From positions 1 to 64,000 of the forward strand of contig NZ_JFJZ01000003.1 of assembly GCF_002115825.1 (NCBI RefSeq): a DNA stretch of 64,000 nucleotides, read 5' to 3'. The position numbers and the translations under genes are program-made. This stretch comes from Thalassospira sp. MCCC 1A01428 (GTDB taxonomy: Bacteria > Pseudomonadota > Alphaproteobacteria > Rhodospirillales > Thalassospiraceae). Below, in pieces: positions 1 to 8,202 of the stretch. The number at the start of each line of letters is the position of its first letter. The stretch's first letter is position 1. Below the pieces are notes generated by a model, which was not told where the DNA came from, made no database searches, and worked only from the letters and a program-made list of their open reading frames with translations.

Positions 1-18
1 ATCCTCTCGCTCCGACCA
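1..18 (+). tRNA. 3' end of a tRNA, probably tRNA-Pro (partial)
   Basis: The first 18 bases read as the end of a tRNA: two bases of T loop, the 3' strand of the T stem (CCTCT), the 3' acceptor strand (CGCTCCG), discriminator A and an encoded CCA. The implied 5' acceptor strand CGGAGCG begins with C, which is typical of bacterial tRNA-Pro, and the tail resembles alphaproteobacterial tRNA-Pro genes as I remember them. A terminator follows at once. The anticodon lies outside the window, so the amino acid is an inference. Confidence 0.72.
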
Positions 19-25
19 TCAGTTA

Positions 26-68
26 GAAACCCTGGCGCCTGAAACATGGCGACGGGGTTTCTTTTTTT
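26..68 (+). terminator. Intrinsic terminator after the tRNA
   Basis: GAAACCC (26-32) pairs with GGGTTTC (55-61), followed by a run of seven T (62-68). It lies 8 bases after the tRNA CCA end, so it probably ends the tRNA transcript. Confidence 0.75.
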
Positions 69-127
69 CACCGCTGAATTTCCCCTTCCTTTCTGCCCTT
101 CATTACCAACCTGACCGCTCCTGAACA

Positions 128-164
128 AAAACGCACCCGCCGGCATATGCGATGGGTGCGTTTT
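128..164 (-). terminator. Intrinsic terminator of the DUF2336 gene
   Basis: An 11-bp perfect stem, AAAACGCACCC (128-138) with GGGTGCGTTTT (154-164). On the minus strand it is followed by T-rich sequence and sits about 30 bases after the stop of the DUF2336 gene. Confidence 0.75.
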
Positions 165-195
165 ATAACAAAGGGGCAAATCCCGGGTTGCAACC

Positions 196-1329
196 CTAAT
201 GCAGGCTGCTTTCACTGGGCAATTGCAACATACGCCCCATCAGGTAATCAACATCGTCGGAATCAAATTCAACGCCAAGGTCGCCATACTGCGTCAAAAT
301 GCGTTCGATCATCCGGCGCGAATACCGTTCACGATCCTTTTCGCGACCATCAAGGTCTGTCTCATGGGCAACCTCGAGGGCGGCACGCACGCCGGGGAAA
401 AAACTGGCGGGCATATCGGCCTTGTTATAAATCGCCTGCAATCCGTAAAGCCCGGAGTCGTGGATCAGGATACGGCTGTTGAGCAACGACACCGCTGCAC
501 GACGCGCGATACCGGCTTCAAAAAACGAAATATCGCCCATGCATAATGCACGCAGAATCAAACCGCCAGTGAGGCGATTGTTGGTATAAAGATGCTCGAC
601 CAGAATTTCGACATCGCGGCTTTCGCTGTCGTCGCCCAAAAGGCCAATGGTGGCACTTTCCTGCGACTGGGTCATCACGGCATTAACAATCCCCTCGGGC
701 AAGTGCCCGCGTGACACCAGTTCGCCGCGCAACCGGTCTGAAACCAAGGTTACCATGCGTTCGGCAATGGTAATTGGCAAATGATTGCGCGAAATGATCG
801 GCTTTTGAATCCGTTCATTATGGCCGAAATCATCGACAACCTTTTGCAGGGATTGTTCGCTGATTTCCGCCCCGTCATTGCCGATCAGATCAACCAGCAC
901 ATCTTCGTGTCCCGCCTGGACCAGCGCGCTGGAAACAATCTCGGATACATTGCCGCGTGTGGCAATCGCCCGCTGTTTTTCCACACTGTCAGGACCATCG
1001 CCAATAATATCGACCAGGTCACTGTCACTCAGAATTTCAGAGAACTGCAATATCGGCAGCGCCACCGCATCCACATCGCGCGCCAGCGTCAGGGCAACAT
1101 CGTGGGGCAAAAGCGGCGTCTGTTTCAGATTGCGGGCCAGCGCCTTGCGCACCCGGACTTCCGCATCCTTTATCATGATGCGAAATATGTCTTCGGCCAG
1201 CGAACGTTCATTCTCGGATAGCTGGTCGTCACTGAATTGCTTGCTGATTTTATCCGCGGCTTCGGCGCGGTTGTTACCCGAAGGGTCATTAATCAGTTTT
1301 GCGACATCGTTTTTTGTAATCGGGGCCAC
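196..1329 (-). CDS. DUF2336 family protein
   Basis: 377 residues, soluble, without signal peptide or membrane segment. The protein is built of short helical, HEAT-like stretches (for example VRVRKALARNLKQ near residue 60 and repeated helices across residues 80-290), as is usual for the alphaproteobacterial DUF2336 family, which has no established biochemical function. The start is a GTG with a good AGGAGAGG ribosome site about 4-10 bases upstream. It is a single gene, with a strong terminator after its stop and the divergent cytochrome c gene 258 bp away. The family call comes from overall sequence character rather than from one catalytic motif. A scaffold or regulatory role is possible, but nothing in the sequence shows a partner. 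Confidence 0.75.
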   Translation of the reverse strand: MAPITKNDVAKLINDPSGNNRAEAADKISKQFSDDQLSENERSLAEDIFRIMIKDAEVRVRKALARNLKQTPLLPHDVALTLARDVDAVALPILQFSEILSDSDLVDIIGDGPDSVEKQRAIATRGNVSEIVSSALVQAGHEDVLVDLIGNDGAEISEQSLQKVVDDFGHNERIQKPIISRNHLPITIAERMVTLVSDRLRGELVSRGHLPEGIVNAVMTQSQESATIGLLGDDSESRDVEILVEHLYTNNRLTGGLILRALCMGDISFFEAGIARRAAVSLLNSRILIHDSGLYGLQAIYNKADMPASFFPGVRAALEVAHETDLDGREKDRERYSRRMIERILTQYGDLGVEFDSDDVDYLMGRMLQLPSESSLH

Positions 1330-1446
1330 GTAACCTCTCCTGCTACGGCTGGAAATTCCACCAACCGTTACACTTCTTACTATACACCCAAGAGCCCATT
1401 GATTGAACGCAATTTATTCACATGTAAATCAGGGTAAGATAACCTG

Positions 1447-1474
1447 TTCGTGATCATGGCTCGCGACTTATAAT
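1447..1474 (+). promoter_or_regulatory. Possible promoter of the cytochrome c gene
   Basis: A perfect -10 hexamer TATAAT lies at 1469-1474, about 110 bp before the cytochrome c start. The -35 candidate TTCGTG (1447-1452, 16-bp spacer) is poor, so the start site may depend on an activator or be wrong. Confidence 0.4.
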
Positions 1475-1587
1475 GATTCCACGGATTGTCGTGCTTTGAT
1501 TGCGTTACCCGCCGGGGGCTGTCAGAAAGTTTCCGCGTTGCGTTCGGCGTGGGCACCACGCTACATGCCAAGAGAGAGGCCTTGTAA

Positions 1588-1986
1588 ATGAATTCGATCA
1601 AAATGCTTGCTATTGCAATTTCCGCCACCGCAATGTTCAGCACTGCTGCATTTGCTGCGGGCGATGCTGCCAAGGGCGAGAAAGTCTTTAAAAAATGTGC
1701 CGCCTGCCATTCGATTGAAGAAGGCAAAAACAAGGTTGGCCCGTCCTTGCATAGTGTAATTGGTCGCGAATGTGGCGCGATTTCCGATTACAAATACAGC
1801 AAAGGTTATCAGGATGCGTGCGAGAAGGGCTTCACCATTGATGAAGCATTCCTTGACGAATACCTGAAAGATCCGTCAGCCAAAATCAGCGCGATTGCTG
1901 ATACCAAAGAGCGTTCGAAAATGACGTTCAAGCTGAAAAAAGAAGAAGACATTCAGGATGTTACTGAATATCTGAAACAAAACTGA
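1588..1986 (+). CDS. Secreted class I c-type cytochrome
   Basis: 132 residues. A Sec signal peptide (residues 1-23, ending in AFA-A) exports it to the periplasm, where heme would be attached at C37-A-A-C40-H41; His41 is the proximal ligand and Met112 (SKMTF) is the likely distal ligand. Size and order of motifs match small soluble cytochromes of the c2/mitochondrial-c type, which carry electrons between the bc1 complex and oxidases or reductases. Two further cysteines, Cys62 (RECGA) and Cys78 (DACEK), lie in the middle of the domain and could form a disulfide, as in some cytochrome c2 variants; this is inference. AGAGAGG about 10-16 bases upstream fits as ribosome site. The gene is monocistronic, with its own terminator at 2033-2062. 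Confidence 0.9.
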   Translation: MNSIKMLAIAISATAMFSTAAFAAGDAAKGEKVFKKCAACHSIEEGKNKVGPSLHSVIGRECGAISDYKYSKGYQDACEKGFTIDEAFLDEYLKDPSAKISAIADTKERSKMTFKLKKEEDIQDVTEYLKQN

Positions 1987-2032
1987 TCTGTTTTTCCGCA
2001 CAATTTTTGTGCCAAATTCAAGATCTGGCATC

Positions 2033-2062
2033 AAAAGGTCGACCGGCACAGGTCGGCCTTTT
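2033..2062 (+). terminator. Intrinsic terminator of the cytochrome c gene
   Basis: AAAAGGTCGACC (2033-2044) pairs with GGTCGGCCTTTT (2051-2062) with one G-U pair, starting 47 bases after the stop codon. Confidence 0.75.
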
Positions 2063-2172
2063 GGTTCTTCAGGCCAACATTCCGCGAAAAACCTGCCGAC
2101 GGGCAGAACATTCAATCACCGCACCAGACACCTGTGATTCGGCCCGGATATCGTGCCGTCAGCCCTGAATGT

Positions 2173-2904
2173 TTAGCGACGATTACCCAATTCCGTTGCA
2201 ATGCTGCGCATTTGTTCCTCAACGCGGATCACACATTCTGACGTCACCTCAAGATCGCGATCTTCGTAAACATCGCTGTCCGGGTGTGTTTCAGCCCACG
2301 AGCAAATAGTTGCATCGCGCTGACGCACCAGAATTTCGATTTGTGGCCGGTAAAACGCAATCATGCCCGTTACCCACCGGTTTACCGGCCAGGATGGCTG
2401 GGCATGGTCAATAATGAAATTATCGAGCATCGACAAAACCGTTTCCGCATCATACCAGACCTCGCCGGTCACCCAGCGGTTGGTGGTAAACAAACGTTGG
2501 GCAAAACCATACTGGTCCATCGAAATTGCGACAAGATGCGACAGGGCCTCGTTCGGGCCGTCCGGCATTTCAAAACCTTCAATCGGCAAAGGTCGTGCCG
2601 ACTCGGGCATACCACGCGGACGCATGAAGCTATGGAAATGACCATGTTCGTTCCAGTTGCGCTGCTCGTCCTTGGGATGGGCATGATAATAAAACTGGGC
2701 ATGGCTGGTGCGGTCATAAACGTCACCTTGCGGGTAATGCGTCCATTCATAAAACGCCCCCGTCGTGCGGATCAATTCACCAACAATGTTGTCACCTGTT
2801 GCCGACAGAACGCGATGGCATTCCATCACATCGCGCCCGGCAGCCATCATGGTTTTGAGCTGGCCGGTGGACAATTCCGACCAGTTTATTTCAAGTTCAG
2901 TCAT
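2173..2904 (-). CDS. Conserved protein of unknown function, histidine/tryptophan-rich
   Basis: 243 residues, soluble, no signal peptide, ATG start. I do not recognise a named family with certainty. Residues 50-95 are rich in His, Tyr and Trp (for example YYHAHPKDE and HGHFHSFMRP), a pattern that could bind a metal or cofactor. The second half is mainly helical and ends in a charged helix (EEQMRSIATELG). It stands alone between the cytochrome terminator and the formylglycine-enzyme-like gene, both more than 100 bp away, so the neighbourhood gives no clue to its role. Coding character (codon bias, sustained frame, no better frame opposite) supports a real gene. Confidence 0.7.
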   Translation of the reverse strand: MTELEINWSELSTGQLKTMMAAGRDVMECHRVLSATGDNIVGELIRTTGAFYEWTHYPQGDVYDRTSHAQFYYHAHPKDEQRNWNEHGHFHSFMRPRGMPESARPLPIEGFEMPDGPNEALSHLVAISMDQYGFAQRLFTTNRWVTGEVWYDAETVLSMLDNFIIDHAQPSWPVNRWVTGMIAFYRPQIEILVRQRDATICSWAETHPDSDVYEDRDLEVTSECVIRVEEQMRSIATELGNRR

Positions 2905-3038
2905 GGTTGTATCACCACTTGATGTGTCAACCTTCCACTTCTGAGCAGGCCCGATCGGGCAGAATGGAAATGTCGATCCGGCGGAAAGCCGGTTTGCACA
3001 CAGTCAGGCCTGTATCAAAAAACTACAAGTAAAAATAC

Positions 3039-3926
3039 TTATCTGTTTGATGACGATACGCGCAAAACACGAAAACCGATCAATATATGCCGCAAATGTT
3101 CGGGGCGGCTGTGACGCGCCGCCGGGCGGCATACCCCGCACCCCCGATCATCCCACGAGCCACCCTTTACAATGCGCGCGCCCGGCTGCTGCTGGGACAT
3201 TGTCCATTCAAACACCTGTCCCGACCCGTCATAAAGACCATAAGGCCCCGGTGGATATGATTTGACAGGAACCGTGTCAAACGGCCCGCGATCAGCACTG
3301 TTTAACAAGGACGGATCATAAATATTACCCCACGGATAAAAGGTACCGTCTGGTCCGCGCACAGCCTTTTCCCATTCTGCCTCATTTGGCAGGCGCCATG
3401 TTTCGCCGGTTTTTTTACTTAACCACTGGGTATAAGCCACCGCATCCTGCCACGACACCATCACAACCGGGTGATTTTCGCGTCCGGGCCGGGGCGCCCC
3501 GTTTTTCCATGCAAACGGGCGCGTGGCTTCATAACCATGCACCAGCCCATAGGTATCCCAGACTTCCCTGGTTACACCAGGGGCAGGGTAGCCACTATCC
3601 TTGATAAAGGCCGCATACTGGTGGTTGGTTACCGGCGTTGTCGAAATTTCAAATTCCGGTAAATAAATGCGCCATTTGGTAATTTCCGAATCATACCAGC
3701 GGTTACGATGGGCGACATCCTGGCCATAAATCTGTTCGTCAATCCGATAGGCATAATCTCGTTCGATGGCATCCGACCCCTGCCAGAACCAGCCGGCAGG
3801 AATAACCGTCAGATCGGGTTTTTCAATATCGGCAGCAAAAACCGTTGATGTCTGTAACGACAGCACCATCATTGTCGCCAGCCCGAAAGCGGTTTGGCAT
3901 AAGCTGCGTCCGTTAGACAACATCAT
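3039..3926 (-). CDS. Secreted SUMF1/formylglycine-generating-enzyme-like protein
   Basis: 295 residues from the ATG at 3926; a TTG 33 bases earlier is the alternative. The N-terminus is a signal peptide (hydrophobic core followed by TVFA-AD), so the protein should be periplasmic. The rest is an FGE-sulfatase domain: the start (VIPAGWFWQGSDA), the substrate-core motifs (TPVTNHQYAAFI, VVMVSWQDAVAYTQWL), WRLPNEAEWEKA, and the end GGSWDDRGCGVCRPAAR...IGFR. Genuine formylglycine-generating enzymes have two active-site cysteines in the last motif. By alignment with RPxAR, Cys263 matches the second, while the first is replaced by Trp258. Cys266 is extra. It is therefore probably a non-canonical SUMF1/PvdO/EgtB-type protein. 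A Cys-type sulfatase is encoded 33 kb away, but bacterial FGE acts in the cytosol, so a link is not supported. Confidence 0.82.
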   Translation of the reverse strand: MMLSNGRSLCQTAFGLATMMVLSLQTSTVFAADIEKPDLTVIPAGWFWQGSDAIERDYAYRIDEQIYGQDVAHRNRWYDSEITKWRIYLPEFEISTTPVTNHQYAAFIKDSGYPAPGVTREVWDTYGLVHGYEATRPFAWKNGAPRPGRENHPVVMVSWQDAVAYTQWLSKKTGETWRLPNEAEWEKAVRGPDGTFYPWGNIYDPSLLNSADRGPFDTVPVKSYPPGPYGLYDGSGQVFEWTMSQQQPGARIVKGGSWDDRGCGVCRPAARHSRPEHLRHILIGFRVLRVSSSNR

Positions 3927-4445
3927 TGCAATACTGGTTCCCAAAAACAAAATCCCCAAATCCTGGCAGGCTCGCTTCTTTCCCTAACACCAAATTCCCT
4001 GGATCAAAACCAATCCCCGGGCCCCTCAATTGGCGAACGGGCTTTGCAAAACAAACCCAACCGTCCCCGACATTCGTCGGGCTGCGTCCTTATGCTCCGT
4101 CTGTTTTCCCTAAACTGATATTCTGAAAACCGGTTATAACGGGACTTTTAGAAGTTACATATTTGTAAAACCGCTACATCAATGTCAAGCAACCCCAGGC
4201 TGAACCAGATCACACTGCAAATATTCCTGCCATTTTCGTCGCGAAAAAATACTCACGAAAGCGTGAAAACACGTGACCCCACAAACCTGAAATTTTTGTC
4301 ACTATAGCTTTGCTGATTGATTGCAAACACCCTGTGCCGGGCCGTTTGCACGGTAAATGTTTTTCTCCCCCCGAACATTTGCCACACCGGTCAGCACCTG
4401 GACGAAAAACGTCTTCTTCCGCGGGCTTCTCCCCCCGCAAAACGA

Positions 4446-4486
4446 AAAACCGGCATTGCCCCTTTCCCCAGGGCAATGCCGGTTTT
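4446..4486 (-). terminator. 16-bp perfect hairpin, terminator-like on the minus strand
   Basis: AAAACCGGCATTGCCC (4446-4461) pairs perfectly with 4471-4486 around a 9-base loop. Read on the minus strand the stem runs into TTTTTCGTTTT, a good intrinsic terminator. There is no evident minus-strand gene to its right within 4.5-4.9 kb, which suggests an unrecognised short transcript or a relic. Confidence 0.6.
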
Positions 4487-4511
4487 GTATTTTGCACACA
4501 AAGCTGGCGTC

Positions 4512-4558
4512 AAAGGATACGATCAAACACCCCCTTTGCCTGTTTGATCGTATCCTTT
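4512..4558. repeat. 18-bp perfect inverted repeat
   Basis: AAAGGATACGATCAAACA (4512-4529) is perfectly complementary to 4541-4558, with an 11-base pyrimidine-rich loop. Neither strand has a proper T run directly after the stem, so it is not a classical terminator. Confidence 0.75.
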
Positions 4559-4582
4559 CCCGTTTTATTATGCCGCCCTGCT

Positions 4583-4613
4583 GTTTTGCCTGGTGCCAGG
4601 CGTCAGGCAAAAC
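4583..4613. repeat. 10-bp perfect inverted repeat
   Basis: GTTTTGCCTG (4583-4592) pairs with CAGGCAAAAC (4604-4613). An alternative inner pairing CCTGG/CCAGG overlaps the left arm, so two mutually exclusive folds are possible. Confidence 0.65.
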
Positions 4614-4912
4614 AACGCTTTTCCTTAATAAAACATGCTGCCACCCTGCCATATTCAAGAAAAACCAGGCACAAACTGCGGGGGAAATTTTTTGCAAAAC
4701 CCGATTTAACATTATCACCACGACAATTTCGGGCCTTAATCGTGCCATTCACACCCCAAACGATTACCGCGAAAGCAGCGCAAGATAACAAAATCATGGA
4801 CTTATTGCGCAAAAACAGCAAAAATACCGGTTAACACTGTATAAAATATCAAACCTGAAAACAGAAACTCTTACAGTTACGGGACAAGGGCGCCGGTTTA
4901 ACAAGGTGGCCT

Positions 4913-6001
4913 ATGGAAAAGCAGATTCTAGATGCGCTCTCGCAATCGAATGCCGGGATCGCTCTGTTTGATGCCAATGAACGTCTTATTTTTGCAAATC
5001 CGGCATGGAATCAACTGATTACCGGTATTGCAGAAGACGACCTGGTATTTGACGAAACCAGTCTCGACAATGGCGGCATGCTTTCTGTGTGTCTTGTACG
5101 TCCGCATATCCATGCCAGCGAAATGCGCCCTTCCCTTACCGATGTTGACAACCAGAAACGCGGCACTGTTCTGGTTGCCGATGACAGTGCATCAAACCGT
5201 ATGGTGGCACGCCGGATGTTACAGGCCGAAGGTTTCAGCGTAATGGAAGCAGGCGATGGCCAAAGCGTGCTGGATATTTTACGCCGCGGTATTCCGGTTG
5301 ATGTTGTGCTGATGGATGTTGAAATGCCCGACATGGACGGGCTGCATACCACCCGGCGCATTCGCCACATGGATGGTCCTTCGTCACGCATTCCAATTAT
5401 TGCCTTTTCAGCACACCGCACCCGTGACTGGAACATGATTGCCCGGCAATCAGGTGTGAACGATTTTATTAGCAAACCAATTCAACGGGCCAGCCTGTTA
5501 CGCGTTATCAGCGAAAACCTGCTGCGCAACGGCACCAACACCCGCAAGGGTAACCTCTCGGCACCGGCCCCCGTTGCCCGGATGAAACAAAATACCCGCG
5601 CTTTTAACAAACTCCCCTCTGACGATTTGCCTGCCAGTCCGGTTCTTGACGTTAATATTCTTGAAAAACTTTATCGCGATGCGGGTATGGACGGGGCAGC
5701 CAACGGCATTGACCTGTTTATTACCGAGACCGAATCTCGCCTGGTGCAAATTGATGATGCCCTGTCGCGCTGCGATTTTCACGCTGTTCGCAACGAAGTC
5801 CATGCCCTTAAAAGCACATCTGGCACTTTTGGCCTGCGACAATTGGCGGATTTATGCGATGCAGCGCATAACATGTTTGACAGCAACGACATTGAAGAAC
5901 ATCACATCGTCAAATTATCGCGCCGGGTGGTGCAATTGGCCCCAACGGCCCTGACCGCGTTAAACCTGTATCGTCGCAGTCGGTCGTGGGCGCTTAGTTA
6001 A
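4913..6001 (+). CDS. PAS-like / receiver / HPt phosphorelay protein without kinase
   Basis: 362 residues, soluble. Residues 5-45 look like the beginning of a PAS domain (AGIALFDANERLIFANPAW) that breaks off near residue 60. Residues 84-205 are a complete receiver: acidic pair Asp90/Asp91, phospho-acceptor Asp135 (LMDVEMPD), Lys188 (SKPI). A proline-rich linker follows, then an HPt domain (about 246-345) with phospho-accepting His297 (VHALKSTSG). The layout is that of a hybrid histidine kinase from which the dimerisation and ATPase domains are missing. Phosphate would have to come from another kinase, and the protein could pass it from Asp135 to His297 and on to another regulator. A GGTGG site lies close to the ATG. 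There is no neighbouring kinase, so partners are unknown. Confidence 0.85.
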   Translation: MEKQILDALSQSNAGIALFDANERLIFANPAWNQLITGIAEDDLVFDETSLDNGGMLSVCLVRPHIHASEMRPSLTDVDNQKRGTVLVADDSASNRMVARRMLQAEGFSVMEAGDGQSVLDILRRGIPVDVVLMDVEMPDMDGLHTTRRIRHMDGPSSRIPIIAFSAHRTRDWNMIARQSGVNDFISKPIQRASLLRVISENLLRNGTNTRKGNLSAPAPVARMKQNTRAFNKLPSDDLPASPVLDVNILEKLYRDAGMDGAANGIDLFITETESRLVQIDDALSRCDFHAVRNEVHALKSTSGTFGLRQLADLCDAAHNMFDSNDIEEHHIVKLSRRVVQLAPTALTALNLYRRSRSWALS

Positions 6002-6080
6002 GGATGCAAACAACACAAACCGGCAGCCCCCAGCCACGACAAACAAACACCCGTTCCGGTGCACCTTAACAATCGGCCAT

Positions 6081-8189
6081 TCATCGTGCATCAGCCTGTT
6101 TGTTTTCGCTTTTTTGTCCCGTTTCCCACACCTGCCACACCAACAGGTTCCAAACGGTCAGCGCGGCATTAAAATCATTGGCGCAGGCCCGTCGCCATAT
6201 TTTTCGCTGATCGGCCCGGGTTAGCTGCACGCGGCTGAAAATGTATTTTTGTGCTGTATTTTCATCCCCCCAGATCAGCATCGAAACATCGCGTATCCAG
6301 TTCCCAACCGGGGGATTAAACCCCGCCTTTGCCCCATCAAGATATCTGGCTGGCACCATGGGCCGCACAACCGCGCGCCAAATCGCCTTACCCTGCCCTG
6401 CCAAATGGTCTTGAACCGGAATTAAACGGGCCAGTTTGCGCACCGCCGGGTCCAGCAGCGGCGGACGATATTCAACACCAAACGCCATTCCCATGCGATC
6501 GCTCATTGCAAGCTGATTACCAGGCAGTGTGACAGATTGATCAAACTGCATCATTGCCGCGGCAATATCATGATCCAGCCCTGTCATGTCATTTTGCAAC
6601 CGGCCATACCGGGCAAGAACACAACGATTGTTCCAGCCGGTTAAAACATCATCACGGCTCCCGGTCGTCATCTGTAAAAACTTGTACATTCCTGAAAAAT
6701 GCCGGTTTAGCGCGGGGGGCAAATACGGTTCGCCAAACGTTAAACATGCGGCCAAACCACGACGTGCCAAACGTGGCATTGCCAGCCATTTCTGCGCAAG
6801 TTGCGCCATCCGATAACGACGATAACCGCCAAAAATTTCGTCGCCCCCATCGCCCGTCAGGCATACCGGGGCAATATCGGCAACAGCCTGACTTAACCTG
6901 TGTGTTAAAATCATCGCCGGGTTGGCAAATGGCCCGCCAAATGCCAACAACCCCGCCTGTAATCTTTGCAAAATGTCATCGGCCCGGTGCGGTGCCGCGA
7001 CAATTTGCAACGTTAATCCCAAATGGTCGGCCAAATGTTGCGCGCGCCTGGTTTCATCAAGCCGCCGATCACGAAACCCCATCACAATGGCCGTTGGCCG
7101 CTTTGTTTTATCGCTGCGATGCCTGCCCATATGGCTGGCCATGGCGGCAATGCCGGCGCTATCCATCCCGCCAGATAACAGGCAGGCAAAAGATCGGTCA
7201 CATGTCATTGCTTCGGCAACAGCCCGGTAAACCCTGCGACGCATACCCGACACAACCTGCCCGGCTGTCGGCATGCTGCTGCCAGCCCCTTTCATACGGG
7301 CGGCCTTTGTGTGTTCTGCATCCCGGTTTAAGACATCAGACCGGGTAAATAACTTCCGTTGGTTTTGCCTGGCACTTCTGGCACTTTGGCCGGCCAATGG
7401 CTGCGATCTGCGACTGGATTTATCATAACATTCCAGCTTGCCATTCTTCCAACGAGCGATTTCGCCGGGTTGCAGTTGCAAAACATGACCAAAAACCGTT
7501 TTTGGTGCCGGTACAAACAAATGGGCCAGCGCGGCATCAAACGCTGTTTCATGAAGGGCAGCAGTAACGCCTGGCACCGTCAAAAGCGGGGATAATTCGG
7601 ATGCAAAAAAAAGATGTCCGTCGTCGCGATGGGTGAAAAACAATGGTTTTTGGCCCATATCATCCACGGCCATCCATAAGGTGGCCGTATGGCAATCCCA
7701 CAAGGCAAAGGAAAAGGCCCCGGCCAGGTCCGCCAACACAGCGCCTAATGCCGCAACCTGTGCCGCGTAATCGCCCCCTGCTGCCCCTATTGTTTTTATA
7801 AGCAGGCGTAACAAAACATCGGTATCGGCAAGGTTTTGGCCCGGTTCCCGCGCAACACGCGCCGGGTTGGGGCCATTCACATCACCGTATGACATACGGG
7901 CCGATAATTGCCGATATCCGCCAATATAACCGTTAAACACCAATACAAAACGGCCATCACGGCTGGTGATGGGTTGGGCTGCACGCGCTGTCAGGTCCGT
8001 TGTGGCAAGACGACGATGTACAAAAACCGGCCCATCGATATCGGCCGGAACGGCACCATCGGCAGTTAAAACAACATCCGTTTCAGGCCATATACCGGCA
8101 CCATCCGGCCCCCGATGTGCCAGCGCATCGGACGTTGCCATCGCCCAAGGGCGGGCATCTTGGTCGGTTGCTCCGGCAAAACCACACAT
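6081..8189 (-). CDS. AsnB-like glutamine-dependent asparagine synthase
   Basis: 702 residues when started at the ATG at 8189, chosen because it yields the class II amidotransferase N-terminus Met-Cys2-Gly-Phe, where Cys2 becomes the nucleophile. A longer reading upstream would bury it and overlap the previous gene. Residues 2-200 form the glutaminase domain (AHRGPDG, HRRLA, DDMGQKPLFF). About 60 basic, low-complexity residues follow, then the synthetase domain with the ATP PP-loop LLSGGMDSAG and the later GDGGDEIFGGYRRY motif. The usual NGEI motif, whose Glu contacts glutamine, reads NGYI here (Tyr88). The gene is last in a tight minus-strand set with an epimerase and a ribbon-helix-helix protein. 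Family members of this type often amidate sugars or other cell-surface precursors rather than free aspartate; the true substrate is unknown. Confidence 0.87.
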   Translation of the reverse strand: MCGFAGATDQDARPWAMATSDALAHRGPDGAGIWPETDVVLTADGAVPADIDGPVFVHRRLATTDLTARAAQPITSRDGRFVLVFNGYIGGYRQLSARMSYGDVNGPNPARVAREPGQNLADTDVLLRLLIKTIGAAGGDYAAQVAALGAVLADLAGAFSFALWDCHTATLWMAVDDMGQKPLFFTHRDDGHLFFASELSPLLTVPGVTAALHETAFDAALAHLFVPAPKTVFGHVLQLQPGEIARWKNGKLECYDKSSRRSQPLAGQSARSARQNQRKLFTRSDVLNRDAEHTKAARMKGAGSSMPTAGQVVSGMRRRVYRAVAEAMTCDRSFACLLSGGMDSAGIAAMASHMGRHRSDKTKRPTAIVMGFRDRRLDETRRAQHLADHLGLTLQIVAAPHRADDILQRLQAGLLAFGGPFANPAMILTHRLSQAVADIAPVCLTGDGGDEIFGGYRRYRMAQLAQKWLAMPRLARRGLAACLTFGEPYLPPALNRHFSGMYKFLQMTTGSRDDVLTGWNNRCVLARYGRLQNDMTGLDHDIAAAMMQFDQSVTLPGNQLAMSDRMGMAFGVEYRPPLLDPAVRKLARLIPVQDHLAGQGKAIWRAVVRPMVPARYLDGAKAGFNPPVGNWIRDVSMLIWGDENTAQKYIFSRVQLTRADQRKIWRRACANDFNAALTVWNLLVWQVWETGQKSENKQADAR

Positions 8190-8202
8190 ATACTGGTGGC
8201 CG

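Larger units (their letters stand above)
3927..4912. other. Gene-free stretch rich in hairpins
   Basis: Nearly 1 kb without a credible gene; open frames here lack ribosome sites and have atypical codon use. It holds small hairpins TTTTCG/CGAAAA (4233-4247), TCACG/CGTGA (4253-4266) and GCGGG/CCCGC (4421-4438), then three long perfect inverted repeats in a row (4446-4486, 4512-4558, 4583-4613), listed separately. The end, 4614-4912, is AT-rich and should contain the promoter of the response-regulator gene; I see no clear -35/-10 pair. Small RNAs cannot be excluded. Confidence 0.6.

Noticed and set aside
4446-4613. Integron attC sites or CRISPR repeats in the hairpin region
   Set aside because: The stems are perfect and unrelated to one another, with no RYYYAAC/GTTRRRY boxes, no repeated direct unit and no integrase or cas genes.
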